Notes: generated from the sequence alone by a model not told the origin. Positions 1 to 9,517 are shown, numbered from the stretch's first letter. The stretch is DNA of 28,188 bases from Bacteroidales bacterium UBA3290 (GCA_002361615.1 DETK01000034.1:1-28188); one strand, 5' to 3'. Made by a program: numbers and translations.

Positions 1-552
1 CATTATGAACGATCTCGCCGATTATTGAGTATAAGCCGCCAGACAGCCGCTACGCTCAACGACGTAGAGACCTACATCCAGCAGCGTCCCGACAGCGCCC
101 TGGCCACGATCCGCACCATCGACACGACGACGCTTACCACCCGCGGCCTCCGCGCCCACTACGCGCTGCTCCACGCCATGGCCCTCGACAAGAACTGGAT
201 CGACACGACCGATGTGAATGTGGTGATGCCGGCGGTGGAGTACTACGACCGGCATCCTTCCGACATCCGTCGGGCGAAGGCTTGGTATTATCTGGGAAGG
301 ATTCAACAGAACGCTGGTGATCGCCCGGAGGCGAGTATTTCATTCATGAAGGCGGAACGGTATGCGGAAGAATCGGATGACGTCGATTTCAAGGGTTTGA
401 TTTGCCTCGCCATGTCGACTATTTACAGTCAAACGCATCTTCATGAAGAGGCGCTCAAATACTTAGAGCAAACCTATTCTCTATTTGTTGAATCAAAAGA
501 CACTCTGAATGCGAATGCGGCATTATTAACAGTTCCAAGACTCAACACTTAA
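1..552 (+). CDS. Partial, probably truncated tetratricopeptide-repeat protein
   Basis: The frame is open to the left edge of the window, so the true start lies outside; the first possible internal start is a TTG at 25. The visible part has helical-repeat character, with segments resembling AKAWYYLGRIQQNAG and HEEALKYLEQTYSLF, and a phrase close to PDSALATIRTID. This is the N-terminal half typical of large Bacteroidales TPR proteins, which usually run to about 500 residues with a membrane helix and sometimes a LuxR-type domain. Here the frame ends after about 184 codons, right after ALLTVPRLNT, and no continuation is convincing in the other frames. The last 250 bases are more AT-rich than the first 300. 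I infer a 3'-truncated, possibly non-functional gene. The TPR-like call is fairly safe; the biological role is unknown. Confidence 0.6.
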   Translation, partial: HYERSRRLLSISRQTAATLNDVETYIQQRPDSALATIRTIDTTTLTTRGLRAHYALLHAMALDKNWIDTTDVNVVMPAVEYYDRHPSDIRRAKAWYYLGRIQQNAGDRPEASISFMKAERYAEESDDVDFKGLICLAMSTIYSQTHLHEEALKYLEQTYSLFVESKDTLNANAALLTVPRLNT

Positions 553-606
553 CGATTCTTTTGCATCTTCAAAAAAGAAATAAGATTTCTTTAACAGAAT
601 TGCTTT

Positions 607-1140
607 ATGAAAACACAGTTGTTTATAGCCATGATGCTTCTGATGGTAATCTCGGCCTGTCAAGACTTAGATAATTGGAGAGATGTCTCGGAGAATACTT
701 ATGAGGATTTCGTGTTCTCCACGGAAGGGGTTCTTACGCTTAAATCGTCCTCGGCTTCCGAGGTTACGGCCGCCCTGAATTTTTGGACGGCAGTGGACGG
801 TGAACAATTCGACGGTCTTGAAAGTGTCCGTGTCCGGTTTACTTTTGACAAGATGCCGTGCATGGTCAGCAAGAATCAGGTGGTCTTTTCTGCCAAAGGT
901 TTCCCGGGTAGGGTTGTGTGTACAAAAACCTATCGCGGGGTAGATTATGTGGGCTCCCAGGGCCAGTCCGGGAAGTTCTATTTTGATACAAGACTGAGAA
1001 GGGACATGTACCCCTTCGGTTATGATTCTCATCTCTGCGACGGCGATAAACTCACCGGCAACTGGACAATCCGCTTCGAGGCCGACAATGGCACCCGCCT
1101 CGTTTTCAAGGCTCGTTCGATGGAGGTAAGTAATTATTAA
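607..1140 (+). CDS. Small hypothetical lipoprotein
   Basis: This is a 177-residue protein starting at ATG 607. Its first 18 residues form a lipoprotein signal peptide (K at position 3, hydrophobic MMLLMVI, lipobox ISAC, lipidated Cys18) followed by QDLD, whose acidic residues fit a Bacteroidetes surface-lipoprotein export signal. The remainder is rich in beta-prone alternating residues and has no motif that I recognise. It follows the truncated TPR gene by 54 bases and has no clear TAnnTTTG box in that gap. It is likely attached to the outer membrane. No function can be assigned. An antisense frame of similar length exists, but the signal peptide and lipobox favour this strand. Confidence 0.7.
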   Translation: MKTQLFIAMMLLMVISACQDLDNWRDVSENTYEDFVFSTEGVLTLKSSSASEVTAALNFWTAVDGEQFDGLESVRVRFTFDKMPCMVSKNQVVFSAKGFPGRVVCTKTYRGVDYVGSQGQSGKFYFDTRLRRDMYPFGYDSHLCDGDKLTGNWTIRFEADNGTRLVFKARSMEVSNY

Positions 1141-1576
1141 CCCTGATGATTCAGATAATGTTTTGACAAGAGTAATCACTTTTGCTAATACTATAAGACT
1201 TGTTCCTTTTAGAGCCGGTCTTTCCTCAGTCGGCTAATCGCAATAATAATACGTTTCATATCTCCACTCATTATTTGAATCACCGCTTTCCCATGAAACA
1301 AAGTGATCCTCATAACGGGGGCCACTTTCACGACGGACAGAGGGGGCTGCTTTTACCGGATTGTCCACATAGGCCAATTCATCGTTTCAAAGTATAGATT
1401 TGAGAATTTTGTTAAAAGCTTTTGAGAATTTGTTCTTGTATATTTGAGAGATTCGTTTCGTATGCATTTGCCGGATGAACCGAAAAACGTGGAATCAGGT
1501 CTCCCTGTTCCCGGTCATGCCCAGTATCAAGTATGTTTTGCTGGAGGGTAAATGATTGTGAATCATGAAATAGCTT

Positions 1577-1611
1577 ATTCTTGCCCTCCCTTTTGCCGAT
1601 GGGGCAAGAAT
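1577..1611. repeat. Inverted repeat, 10-bp arms
   Basis: ATTCTTGCCC (1577-1586) and GGGCAAGAAT (1602-1611) are perfect reverse complements separated by 15 bases. No T-run follows on either strand, so it is not a standard intrinsic terminator. It lies 3' of the pilus operon on the minus strand and could still form the 3' end structure of that transcript, or be an old recombination or insertion site. Confidence 0.5.
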
Positions 1612-1672
1612 GGGCTGTTAGCTGATAATCAAGCTGTTCGGCTCCAGCCGCCGGTTGGACTGTGGTCGGCAA

Positions 1673-1740
1673 TCAAATCGACGGTGTGGCGTACGCCACC
1701 ACGTCGGCGGCGGTGATTTGGGAGCCGCAGAGGATCATCA
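1673..1740 (-). pseudogene. Displaced copy of the 3' end of the ntrC-like gene (direct repeat, distal copy)
   Basis: These 68 bases match 13081-13148 with five mismatches and no gaps, in the same orientation. Read on the minus strand they encode the last 21 residues of the response regulator (MILCGSQITAADVVAYATPS plus Ile) followed by the same TGA stop. Four of the five differences are synonymous third-base changes; the fifth changes Pro to Ser. Similarity stops exactly at the stop codon on one side and just before the Met codon on the other. It has no reading frame of its own of any length. I infer an attachment-site-like duplication or the remnant of a second, diverged ntrC-like gene. Confidence 0.85.
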
Positions 1741-1758
1741 ACTGCCTGGGGAATCTCA

Positions 1759-4287
1759 TCAATTATTCGTTACCCTTAAATAAAAGGTGTCGGAAAGTTT
1801 GCCATCTACCGTAGTGGCCTTAATATCGACTTGCGTCTCCGTAGTAGCGATGACTGTCACCAGTCCGTTGGCATCAACCCTTGCCCAGTCCGTGTTGCTG
1901 CTCGACCAGGTAACGTTCTTGTAAGTAGCATCTCCGGGGCTAACGCTGGCAGCCAGCTGGATAGTGGTGTTGCGAGGGACGGGGTGGCGATTGTTCGCTG
2001 AATGACCTGTTGTCGATGTCCCCGAGGCGGGGTTCACCGTAACCCCCGTGACGGGCACATACGCCTGAGTGTAACTGACAGCTGAGGCAGGGCCGAAGAA
2101 CTCGATGTAGAGGTAGAGGCCGACATTTCCCGGAATCGTACTGAATGTGCTGGAGTTACGCATATCCTTCAGGTCTATCGTAATCTCAGGACCGGAAGGA
2201 GCGCTGGTGACAGGATAGGTGTACCAGAAGTTCCAGTAGTTGTTCTCCTCCTGATAGTCCCATTCCGAGGCGGAAGTCTGGGCATGCAGATTGGCAGGCT
2301 CCCTGCCGGGTTCCGTACTTCGCACCTGCACGCCGAACACCACGGGAGACGACGTATTCTGCCCGCCATAATGGATGTCGAACGGCTGCAGTGTACGTGT
2401 GGCCAGTTTGATCTGCAGGGGATAGAGCAGGTCGGGATATCTGGGGTGATCGCCGTCAGCGCCAGAGCCGTCCGGCAACTTGAAGTGAAGCCGAAAGACG
2501 CTTCCGCCGAGCGATTCAAGCCACAGGTTCCCATCCCCATTGTAGCCGTTGCCGGAAGTCGCATATACCCTGTCCTGGATCCGGAAGCGGTCGATGCTGT
2601 AAACACTGATGTTCCGCATAAGGATGTGATGCACCTGCTGGGGGATGCTTGTAGAAACGGCGTCGATATAATATGCTTTCAGGTTGAAGGTACTTTCCTT
2701 CAGGACATCCTCGTCCACGGAGGCGAGCGGCAGGGTCAGTGTCGAGTTGAGATCGGATCCGATTTCAGCTTTTTTGTCTGCATCATCGGAGATACCCGTG
2801 CCCCAGATTACCGCAGCGGAAGTGTGGGCCGGTGTGACACTGTCCGGATCATCAGGGGCCAGCCAGCCGCTTTCCTTGAAATAGAAGGTCTGGTCGCCTA
2901 TGGTCGTATTCCGCTTGCCCACGTAGAAAGGAATGGATACCCATCCTGAAGCAACCTGATTCATTGCTTGGGCCGTGGTCTTGTGGAGCAGGACTGCCGT
3001 AGTGTTGAATCTCTCGCCGGAGAGCGGATAGGCCATCTCATAGTTGATCCGCATATCGAACTGTCCGTCAGAGATTTCTGTTACCTCGTCAGGGATGTCC
3101 ACCAGTGCGCCATTGGCGAAAGTCGTCGCTGCGGCGGCCTCATCGAACGTATTGTAGCCGCTTGCTTCGGGCAGCATCTCCAGATTCAGGATATACCTGT
3201 GACCCCGTACAAGGTTGACGGGCTCGGAGGCATAGCCGTGGGTGATGCAGATGGGAAAAAACTTTGTATTGCGGGTAGCCCTGAATGTCGCTTTGATGAT
3301 GATACGGGACACGTGGTCGGGGCGGCTGATGTTTTCCGTGCAGGCATCATCAAAGAGATACATAGGCTGATAGCCCTGGACGCCCTGTTCGAAAGGCACC
3401 ATATCTGCCTCAGCGGTCTGGAAGCGGCCGCCTGACTCGGGATAGGGCGTCACCCGCGCGGAAAGCGCGAATCTGGCAGGAGAATCCTGCCAGATATGCC
3501 TGAGTTCCTGATAGGGATTGTTCTCGTCAAATGCGTAGGGGCCGAAGGGGTTATCGGCGGTCACGTCATATCCCGTCTGCGGGACGGGCAGGCCGAAGGT
3601 GGCTATGTATCCGCGGTTCAAGCCGCCATAGACCACCCAGCGTGGGCCGTCAATGTCCGGATCATCGCCCTCCTTGAAAAAGCCGGAACTCGTGTCATTG
3701 AATCTTCCGGCTTCGATCCATAGACGGTCGCGTACCATCCAGACCAGTTCCAGAACCGTCCTGCCAAACAATTCCGCCAGTTCGGCGGAGGAATCGCGGC
3801 GAATATACCCCCAGTAAGCAATCTCGTCGCCGGCCTGGCTGTACACCAATCCCGGCGCGTTCATCACCTCTTTTTCCGTCATTCCGATATAGTCGCCGCC
3901 CACGGGACGGTCGGCCCCGCTCACGAAATGAATGCGGGCGGTGGCGGTAGGGATTTCGCCGGTAAATGTCCCCGGTGCCTGTGATTCGGTGTATTCTTTC
4001 TGTTCTTTGGTAACGAGCGTTGCATCGAAGCGGCCCTGGTAATGGCCGTTGGCGTCGAAACAGTACATAAAGAGATGGTCGAAGACCCTGTCCTCTTTTT
4101 CTCCCAGCGGACCGCTCGCCTTGGTGCGCAGCTCGTCGTGCTGTGTGATGACACGGAAGGAGATGGCATAGCGGTCTTCACTGCCTTCGGGCAAAGGCAG
4201 CCGGACCGGCTCGATGCAGGAGATTGAGGCCAGCAGCAGTGCTGCCAGCGCGAAAAGAAGGCTAAAGCTATGACTGGACTTCTTCAT
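1759..4287 (-). CDS. Fimbrillin-like lipoprotein with C-terminal Ig-like (Big_2) domain
   Basis: 842 residues and the last gene of the pilus operon, starting 15 bases after the 997-residue gene stops. The lipoprotein signal peptide ends in the lipobox SISC with Cys24, followed by IEP. A T-K-A-S motif sits at residues 55-58, 32 residues after the lipidated Cys, as in the three sister proteins; in type V pili such basic sites are where a protease matures the pilin. The middle part is beta-rich and fimbrillin-like. The last 95 or so residues look like a bacterial Ig-like domain: VTGVTVNPASG, then an SPGDATYKNVTWSSSN block and an ANGLVTVIA block. The Ig-like end suggests an accessory or adhesive subunit rather than the shaft; that is inference from its position and domains. 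Confidence 0.78.
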   Translation of the reverse strand: MKKSSHSFSLLFALAALLLASISCIEPVRLPLPEGSEDRYAISFRVITQHDELRTKASGPLGEKEDRVFDHLFMYCFDANGHYQGRFDATLVTKEQKEYTESQAPGTFTGEIPTATARIHFVSGADRPVGGDYIGMTEKEVMNAPGLVYSQAGDEIAYWGYIRRDSSAELAELFGRTVLELVWMVRDRLWIEAGRFNDTSSGFFKEGDDPDIDGPRWVVYGGLNRGYIATFGLPVPQTGYDVTADNPFGPYAFDENNPYQELRHIWQDSPARFALSARVTPYPESGGRFQTAEADMVPFEQGVQGYQPMYLFDDACTENISRPDHVSRIIIKATFRATRNTKFFPICITHGYASEPVNLVRGHRYILNLEMLPEASGYNTFDEAAAATTFANGALVDIPDEVTEISDGQFDMRINYEMAYPLSGERFNTTAVLLHKTTAQAMNQVASGWVSIPFYVGKRNTTIGDQTFYFKESGWLAPDDPDSVTPAHTSAAVIWGTGISDDADKKAEIGSDLNSTLTLPLASVDEDVLKESTFNLKAYYIDAVSTSIPQQVHHILMRNISVYSIDRFRIQDRVYATSGNGYNGDGNLWLESLGGSVFRLHFKLPDGSGADGDHPRYPDLLYPLQIKLATRTLQPFDIHYGGQNTSSPVVFGVQVRSTEPGREPANLHAQTSASEWDYQEENNYWNFWYTYPVTSAPSGPEITIDLKDMRNSSTFSTIPGNVGLYLYIEFFGPASAVSYTQAYVPVTGVTVNPASGTSTTGHSANNRHPVPRNTTIQLAASVSPGDATYKNVTWSSSNTDWARVDANGLVTVIATTETQVDIKATTVDGKLSDTFYLRVTNN

Positions 4288-4302
4288 GGTTCATTCGATA
4301 GG

Positions 4303-7296
4303 TCAATAAGACGCCGCCGTGATGCTTCCCGTTTCGTTGAGTTCGGTCACCTCATCTGGCGTCAGGTCGCGGATGCAACGGATATAGGTATTGTTCGCCT
4401 GGTTCGCCTGAGCCACATTGGTGTGTGCGCGACGTTCATTGTTCTCACCGATATTCAAGGTATAGTACCAGTATCCACTTAATACTTGGTCAAACACGTC
4501 AGAACCGGCCAGGTCTGTCTGATAACGGACGATGTATGCTATTTCCGCCTGGGTCGGCAAACGCCAGCCCACATATCGGCGTCCGTTGACACCCACTTCC
4601 ATATAGTCGGCGCAATGGCTTGCGGCCCCCCATGCCTCATAAATAGAATAACTGGAATTCCTCGTGGCGCCCAGTTGTGAGGCAATCATAAAAGCCGGAG
4701 ACACCGTATTGTCGTTGGACTGATGATTGCTGTCAAGCCTCGGGCGCCCCAGGATTACGTCGTTGCCATACTGGTCCTGCCCTGCCTTCGAAATCTGGAG
4801 CACATACATATGATTGTTTGTCAGGTTCGTAAAAGGACGTAGGTCCCACCCATTCCACAACTCGGCGAAATGATAGCAGCAGGCATTATAGGTAGAACTA
4901 TAAACCGAAGCAAAGACTTTTGCTTCAAAATGTCTGTAATTGACAGAAGTATTGCTGGTAGTCTGATTACCACGCGTGAAAGTGGCGGTGGCGCTGTTGT
5001 AACTGGCATCCCAATCGATCCAATTGCCTGTACTTGGCTGATTCACAGAGGTATCAAGATAATAACGAGTGCCTCCGTATCGAATCCTGTGATACGAGAA
5101 ACTCCAGTAGGTGCCTGTCCTCCAATAGCAATATCCATCGTTAGGATTGAAATAGGAGTTAGCCAGTGATCCATAGTTGTTCCAATTATTAACGACAGAA
5201 CTATAGGTATAGGAGGTGGTTTCAGCATCCATCAGCTGATAATGGAACGGATCAGCCTGGTAATCTGAATAGGATACATAGACTGTTTCTGCCGTCCACC
5301 CCTCTCTTGGTTCCCAAGAATACTCGCGGACCGGCTCCGTGGAACCATTCCAGTATGACGACCATTTTCCTGCGATGCTCTGCAGGTTGTCGAGCGGGAA
5401 GTGGGTAACGGTGATGTGTTGGGTAATCCTGGTCGATGAACCGGGGAGATAGGAAAAGTCCACTTCGGTGTCGAACTCGATATACTTCACCGAGCGGTTG
5501 GCCAGCGCCGAAGAGGTCACGTGGAAATGGCCGCCTCCATTCCTATTTGCACTCGGGATGACTTCAATCTCCACGTCGGCAGCGGTGTTGCTCGTCCATT
5601 TATAAGTATTCAGGCCGGTCGCCAGCTGCAAAACCTTTTCCCGGCCGTCCTGGTCCACATAGAAGACCTTGACGCCCGTGATCTTCGGCGTTGCCTGGTT
5701 GTAGGTTATGGTACCGACCGTCGCGACCGGATCGCTCTTCGGCGTAAAATACTGCAAATTGGTCGATTGGCGCCCGTCACCACGCAGTCGGTATGTCTTT
5801 TCGGCTACAAAGTACTCGAGCTGGACCGTCTGCGCTTCGGTCACCTCGTCGGCGACCGACGGCCAGGGGATGACTTTGTATCGCAGGTTGACGACCGTCG
5901 GTTCTGCTTCGATCGAAGAACTGCCGATGGATGCCCATACCTGATAGTAATGGTTGCGCTCAATGGCGTTGACTGCTTCTGTGCCCGTCTTTGTCAGATC
6001 CACCAGCGGGATGCGGTAGTAGTTCGTGACACCGCCGTCAGAGGTGGCTTCGCCGTCGAAGCTGCCATCTTCGTTATACCTCTGGGTATATGTCGTATAA
6101 ACGATGCTTACTGCCAGTGCAGGCGCTTTCTCTGAAGACTGGCCTTCATCCCAGCTGAAGGCGTAACTGTACGTCGTATCGACGTAAGGATACTTGTACA
6201 ACTGTATCTCTCCATCCTGGGAAGTATATTGTCCGTTGGGTGTGCGGAACGAGAAATCATAGAAATCCGGACTGTCCCAAAGGTTGGCGTCGCGGAAGGC
6301 ATTCTGCTGGCCGGCGGTAGGATCGGACGTGGCTGTCTTTCCGGAAGGTGCGATATTGTAGGTGGCTTTCAGGATGTTGGAGAATTTGACAAGAGCGCCG
6401 CCTTCGACTTTGCCATCGGCATAGACCTTGCCTTCACTGTTTTTGGCGATGTTTCCGATGGTGATGATGGTCGCGCTTTTTGGACCCTTTGGCGTGACCC
6501 CGTCTCCCTCATAGTAATACTCATCCACTTTGGTAAACTTGAGACTGTCGGCGTCCGTCGTGCCCAAACCCGCTTTGAATTCATCGCTGAATCCAAGGTG
6601 GACGCGGAATTTCGCCGCCGCACGTCCCAGGTCGAAGGCGTTTGCCTGACTTGCCTGGCTGTCTGTAAAATACTGCTTCTGCGCTGACGGATCGACCATC
6701 CACGAATCGACCTTTCCGTCCATCAGGAACAGCTTGCTGCCGATATGATGGTCCCTGTGATTGCCGGGAGCCGGATTGCCATTATCCGGATTCTTCAGAC
6801 GGACAATGTCATAGCAGCCATTGTATGTTTCAAGCGATTCGGAAGTAAGGTTCAATAGTTGAGTCTCTGTGGGTGCAGTAGGGAAGACCGGGTCACGGAG
6901 TTTGTCGGCATTGATGTTTGCGACTGCGTAGATCCGGTACGTATCGCTTGTCGTATAGTTTGTCCGCCAGTTGGCTTCAAGCAGGTAATCGACGCCGGTG
7001 TCGATGGCCTCATTTCCTGTACCGATCGTATAGTGTTTGTGATATGACGAATGCCCGCCCGTGGTTTTGTACACAAAGACATCGATACGCGTGACCGTGT
7101 TCTCTCCCCGGTCAGTATCGCCGGGCGTTGTCTTGGTAGCCGGTGTAATGCCCAGTACGCCTGGAGAAAAGACCAGCGCATCATCGGGAATCTGGCCTTG
7201 CTGCTTCTGCCAGGGGTCCAACGGATCAACGCAGGATAGGGTCAGCACGGCGAGTGCCAGTACGATCAACAGGATGGATCTCAAGCGGTTCATCAT
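4303..7296 (-). CDS. Large fimbrillin-like lipoprotein with FISUMP-type C-terminus (candidate tip subunit)
   Basis: 997 residues. The lipobox LTLSC gives lipidated Cys22, followed by VDP; T-K-T-T is at residues 54-57, 33 residues after the Cys. The N-terminal part resembles the Mfa/FimA-type fold, with a strand such as VTRIDVFVYKT early after the maturation site. The last 180 residues differ: rich in Tyr, Trp and Asn, with WRLPTQAEI near residues 911-919 and YIRCIRD near 970, as in the Fibrobacter-succinogenes-major (FISUMP) domain seen on Bacteroidetes surface proteins. It overlaps the preceding gene by ATGA (7293-7296), implying coupled translation. Size, position and the added C-terminal domain suit a tip or adhesin component. 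The fimbrillin family call is good; the tip role is inferred. Confidence 0.78.
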   Translation of the reverse strand: MMNRLRSILLIVLALAVLTLSCVDPLDPWQKQQGQIPDDALVFSPGVLGITPATKTTPGDTDRGENTVTRIDVFVYKTTGGHSSYHKHYTIGTGNEAIDTGVDYLLEANWRTNYTTSDTYRIYAVANINADKLRDPVFPTAPTETQLLNLTSESLETYNGCYDIVRLKNPDNGNPAPGNHRDHHIGSKLFLMDGKVDSWMVDPSAQKQYFTDSQASQANAFDLGRAAAKFRVHLGFSDEFKAGLGTTDADSLKFTKVDEYYYEGDGVTPKGPKSATIITIGNIAKNSEGKVYADGKVEGGALVKFSNILKATYNIAPSGKTATSDPTAGQQNAFRDANLWDSPDFYDFSFRTPNGQYTSQDGEIQLYKYPYVDTTYSYAFSWDEGQSSEKAPALAVSIVYTTYTQRYNEDGSFDGEATSDGGVTNYYRIPLVDLTKTGTEAVNAIERNHYYQVWASIGSSSIEAEPTVVNLRYKVIPWPSVADEVTEAQTVQLEYFVAEKTYRLRGDGRQSTNLQYFTPKSDPVATVGTITYNQATPKITGVKVFYVDQDGREKVLQLATGLNTYKWTSNTAADVEIEVIPSANRNGGGHFHVTSSALANRSVKYIEFDTEVDFSYLPGSSTRITQHITVTHFPLDNLQSIAGKWSSYWNGSTEPVREYSWEPREGWTAETVYVSYSDYQADPFHYQLMDAETTSYTYSSVVNNWNNYGSLANSYFNPNDGYCYWRTGTYWSFSYHRIRYGGTRYYLDTSVNQPSTGNWIDWDASYNSATATFTRGNQTTSNTSVNYRHFEAKVFASVYSSTYNACCYHFAELWNGWDLRPFTNLTNNHMYVLQISKAGQDQYGNDVILGRPRLDSNHQSNDNTVSPAFMIASQLGATRNSSYSIYEAWGAASHCADYMEVGVNGRRYVGWRLPTQAEIAYIVRYQTDLAGSDVFDQVLSGYWYYTLNIGENNERRAHTNVAQANQANNTYIRCIRDLTPDEVTELNETGSITAASY

Positions 7297-9380
7297 ATTG
7301 TCACCTCCGAAGTTTTGTCGTAGGCCTTGATATTTTCGGGCCGTGAACTGGTGTAATAACTCTTGAAAGTATCTGCCGATACACTGTAGAAATTGATCTC
7401 CGTATTCTCGTTCGAGCCGGGGAATACACCCGCGTTGAACGGTAACTTCTGACTGCCGCTGCCATCGGTCGGCGCGGTTACCAGATAAGCGACGGCCTTC
7501 TTTCCTTCGTGCAACGGCCCTTCTTTCGGAACTACATAGAAATAAGTCGTTCCGCCGTTGGAGACCGATGAGGGAATCGTTACACCGTCTGCTTCCGTCC
7601 AGCCGGCGGCCATTTGTTCACCTCCTTCAATCCAGTTGACAAACTCAGCGGTTGCGTTATTGTAGGTCAGGATATGGAAATCATCCGTATTGTCGAGTTT
7701 CAGCTTGAGCGGGACATTGAAACCGTTTGTCCGGAGTTCGATGCGGTTGGCGTGGACCGGTGCACCGCCAGGGTTGAGTCCTGGCGCCGTAACGATCTGT
7801 GAATGCAGCCAGTCGCCGCTCCACGCACCGATGTAACCCTCGTCCTGCCTGCGGAAATACCATTCTGTAGCGGCGGCCGGGTCGTCGTCCTTATGCGTCT
7901 GCCACCAGGGGTTGTCGTTGGAGGTCGTCCAGCCGTAACCGAACAGGGACTGTTTATTCGTGGGAATGGTTGCTACGGCAGAACCGCACTGCGCATAGAC
8001 ATAGGAGGCCCCGTCTTCCCAAGGCGAGACGACCGGCTTGATATAAAGGCCGCTCACGTCGAAATAGGCATATACCGTCCAGGCGTGGTTGCGATGGAAG
8101 TTGGTGGTGGCTGCATTGTAATCCGTTATTCTCTCCATATCGAACACAGCATCCCTGGTAGTAGCCCCTCCATCGAGGGAGTAGGTTATGATTCCTTTGA
8201 TGGGTTTGTCGCTTTCACGTAGATAAACAAAGGTTTGCGTGGCCAGGCCGGCTTCAACGGCAGCTGTCAGGAATGAGTCATACTGTTTCGCACTCATCTG
8301 CTTGGGCTTCTCGTAAGTGGTACTTGTGCCTCCGATCGTGATGGTGAAAGATGAATCGCAAGAACTTCGCAGATAGTTGGGATCGAGAATGTATCCGATG
8401 CTCGCAGGTGCGACAACCGGTGCGGCGGTAATATCGTATTCCGCACTTGGAAGAACGATTCCGGCACCACTGTCATTTTCCCGCGGAAAAACGTAAGTGG
8501 TTTCAGGAATCAAGGATCCATCTACTGAAATGCTCGTGATTTTCGCCCCGGGAACGGCGCCTGAGGGGGCGGCAAAGACAAATCGTATCTTTGAAACGGC
8601 ACGCTTGAGCTGGACGACGGGCATACGTGCCTTCAGGTCATCGTCAGTCAGGCTGGAATAAATCTCCGGCTTGAGGAAACTCAGATCGACACCGGTGGCT
8701 CCGCCGGTAGTGCCATCCGGATTGCGGACCCGGTTGAAGAAGCCACTGATCGGGAGACCGGGGCCTCCTGACCCCAGGGCATCCAGAGGCGTCAGTCCGG
8801 ACTTGGGGTTCGTTGTCCCGAAATAATCTGCCGTTGCCCCCTTCCCGAAGGTGAGCGTCTTCAACTCGCCGCGCGTCAGGTCACGGGATGCGGGATTTCC
8901 GACAGACGGGCCATTCGCCAGAATGTAGAAGTCGAATTTCAACTTGTCGGCCGGACGGTCGATGATGTAGCCCGGTATCCACAATAAGATTTCATAGATA
9001 TCATCACCGTTCCAATACGCGGCAGAAGGTATGTAATAGCCGCTCGGCCGCTCACCTGAAGTCGTCCAGATGTCCGTGACTTCAGTGTAGGAAATGGCGG
9101 TTTCCGTGTCTCCTTCCGTGACATCTGCCGGATGGTGGTCGAACATCCATACTTGTACACCGTACACCTGCGACTCGGGAGCCATTCCTTCCACACCGCC
9201 TGCCGATGCTTTTGTCACAGGAAGCCCTCCCGGAATGTGCAGACGGATCGGAAACGAAACGCCATTCGGGTCAAAACCCGGCTTTTGAGACGGATCCAAC
9301 GGCTCCACGCAAGCACCAAGTGCGAATACCAGGGCGGCAAACGCGCTGACCTTCAAATATCTCTGGAGTTTCCGTAGCAT
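7293..9380 (-). CDS. Fimbrillin-like lipoprotein (minor or anchor-type subunit)
   Basis: 695 residues. The signal peptide ends at lipobox LGAC with Cys24, followed by VEPLDP; T-K-A-S is at residues 56-59, 33 after the Cys. The sequence after it contains the strands YGVQVWMFDHHP and FDFYILANGPS, which match the pattern of Mfa2/FimB- and FimA-type proteins (an early strand carrying VxxxVFD, then a later YxILAN). It is the first gene after the major fimbrillin and after two intercistronic hairpins, and its stop overlaps the start of the 997-residue gene by ATGA. Second place in the operon is where anchor or regulator subunits often sit in type V pilus loci, but no residue proves that role. Confidence 0.75.
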   Translation of the reverse strand: MLRKLQRYLKVSAFAALVFALGACVEPLDPSQKPGFDPNGVSFPIRLHIPGGLPVTKASAGGVEGMAPESQVYGVQVWMFDHHPADVTEGDTETAISYTEVTDIWTTSGERPSGYYIPSAAYWNGDDIYEILLWIPGYIIDRPADKLKFDFYILANGPSVGNPASRDLTRGELKTLTFGKGATADYFGTTNPKSGLTPLDALGSGGPGLPISGFFNRVRNPDGTTGGATGVDLSFLKPEIYSSLTDDDLKARMPVVQLKRAVSKIRFVFAAPSGAVPGAKITSISVDGSLIPETTYVFPRENDSGAGIVLPSAEYDITAAPVVAPASIGYILDPNYLRSSCDSSFTITIGGTSTTYEKPKQMSAKQYDSFLTAAVEAGLATQTFVYLRESDKPIKGIITYSLDGGATTRDAVFDMERITDYNAATTNFHRNHAWTVYAYFDVSGLYIKPVVSPWEDGASYVYAQCGSAVATIPTNKQSLFGYGWTTSNDNPWWQTHKDDDPAAATEWYFRRQDEGYIGAWSGDWLHSQIVTAPGLNPGGAPVHANRIELRTNGFNVPLKLKLDNTDDFHILTYNNATAEFVNWIEGGEQMAAGWTEADGVTIPSSVSNGGTTYFYVVPKEGPLHEGKKAVAYLVTAPTDGSGSQKLPFNAGVFPGSNENTEINFYSVSADTFKSYYTSSRPENIKAYDKTSEVTI

Positions 9381-9463
9381 AGGGCCGTTTTTTATTCTTG
9401 GGACCTGAGGCTGTACGGCTGGATGAGCACTTCGGGACAGCCTTGCGCTCTTCTTCGTTCAAA

Positions 9464-9506
9464 CCGCAGTATTCCGGCAGGAAGTCTCCTCCTGCCGGAA
9501 CTGCGG
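9464..9506 (-). terminator. Strong intercistronic hairpin after the major fimbrillin
   Basis: CCGCAG and CTGCGG (9464-9469, 9501-9506) plus TTCCGGCAGGA and TCCTGCCGGAA (9472-9482, 9490-9500) form a 17-bp stem with a two-base bulge and a 7-base loop. In the minus-strand transcript only three U residues follow, so full termination is unlikely. It is better read as an attenuator, or as a 3'-stabilising structure that lets the upstream pilin message outnumber the downstream minor-subunit message. Confidence 0.65.
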
Positions 9507-9517
9507 CACACACAACT

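Larger units (their letters stand above)
1141..1758. other. AT-rich region without a convincing gene
   Basis: About 620 bases without a supportable intact gene. Short frames exist on both strands (65 codons at 1200-1397 +; 86 codons with a TTG start at 1412-1672 -), but neither has a recognisable domain, signal peptide or good start. On the minus strand a frame of about 50 codons at 1234-1383 has protein-like composition (for example DELAYVDNPVKAAPSVRR), but it starts behind a stop and has no start codon, so it could be a gene remnant. The right end holds a displaced copy of the 3' end of the ntrC-like gene, and a 10-bp inverted repeat lies at 1577-1611. The stretch looks like decayed DNA at an island boundary. 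Confidence 0.5.

Noticed and set aside
667..1179. 170-codon minus frame opposite the small lipoprotein
   Set aside because: The plus frame has a complete lipoprotein signal and ATG; this one has none.
1412..1672. 86-codon minus frame with a TTG start next to the ntrC remnant
   Set aside because: Weak start, no family resemblance that I can defend, and it contains the inverted repeat at 1577-1611; kept only as part of the degenerate region.
9271..9513. 80-codon minus frame across the intercistronic hairpins
   Set aside because: Overlaps the signal peptide region of the 695-residue lipoprotein in another frame and runs through the hairpins; likely chance.
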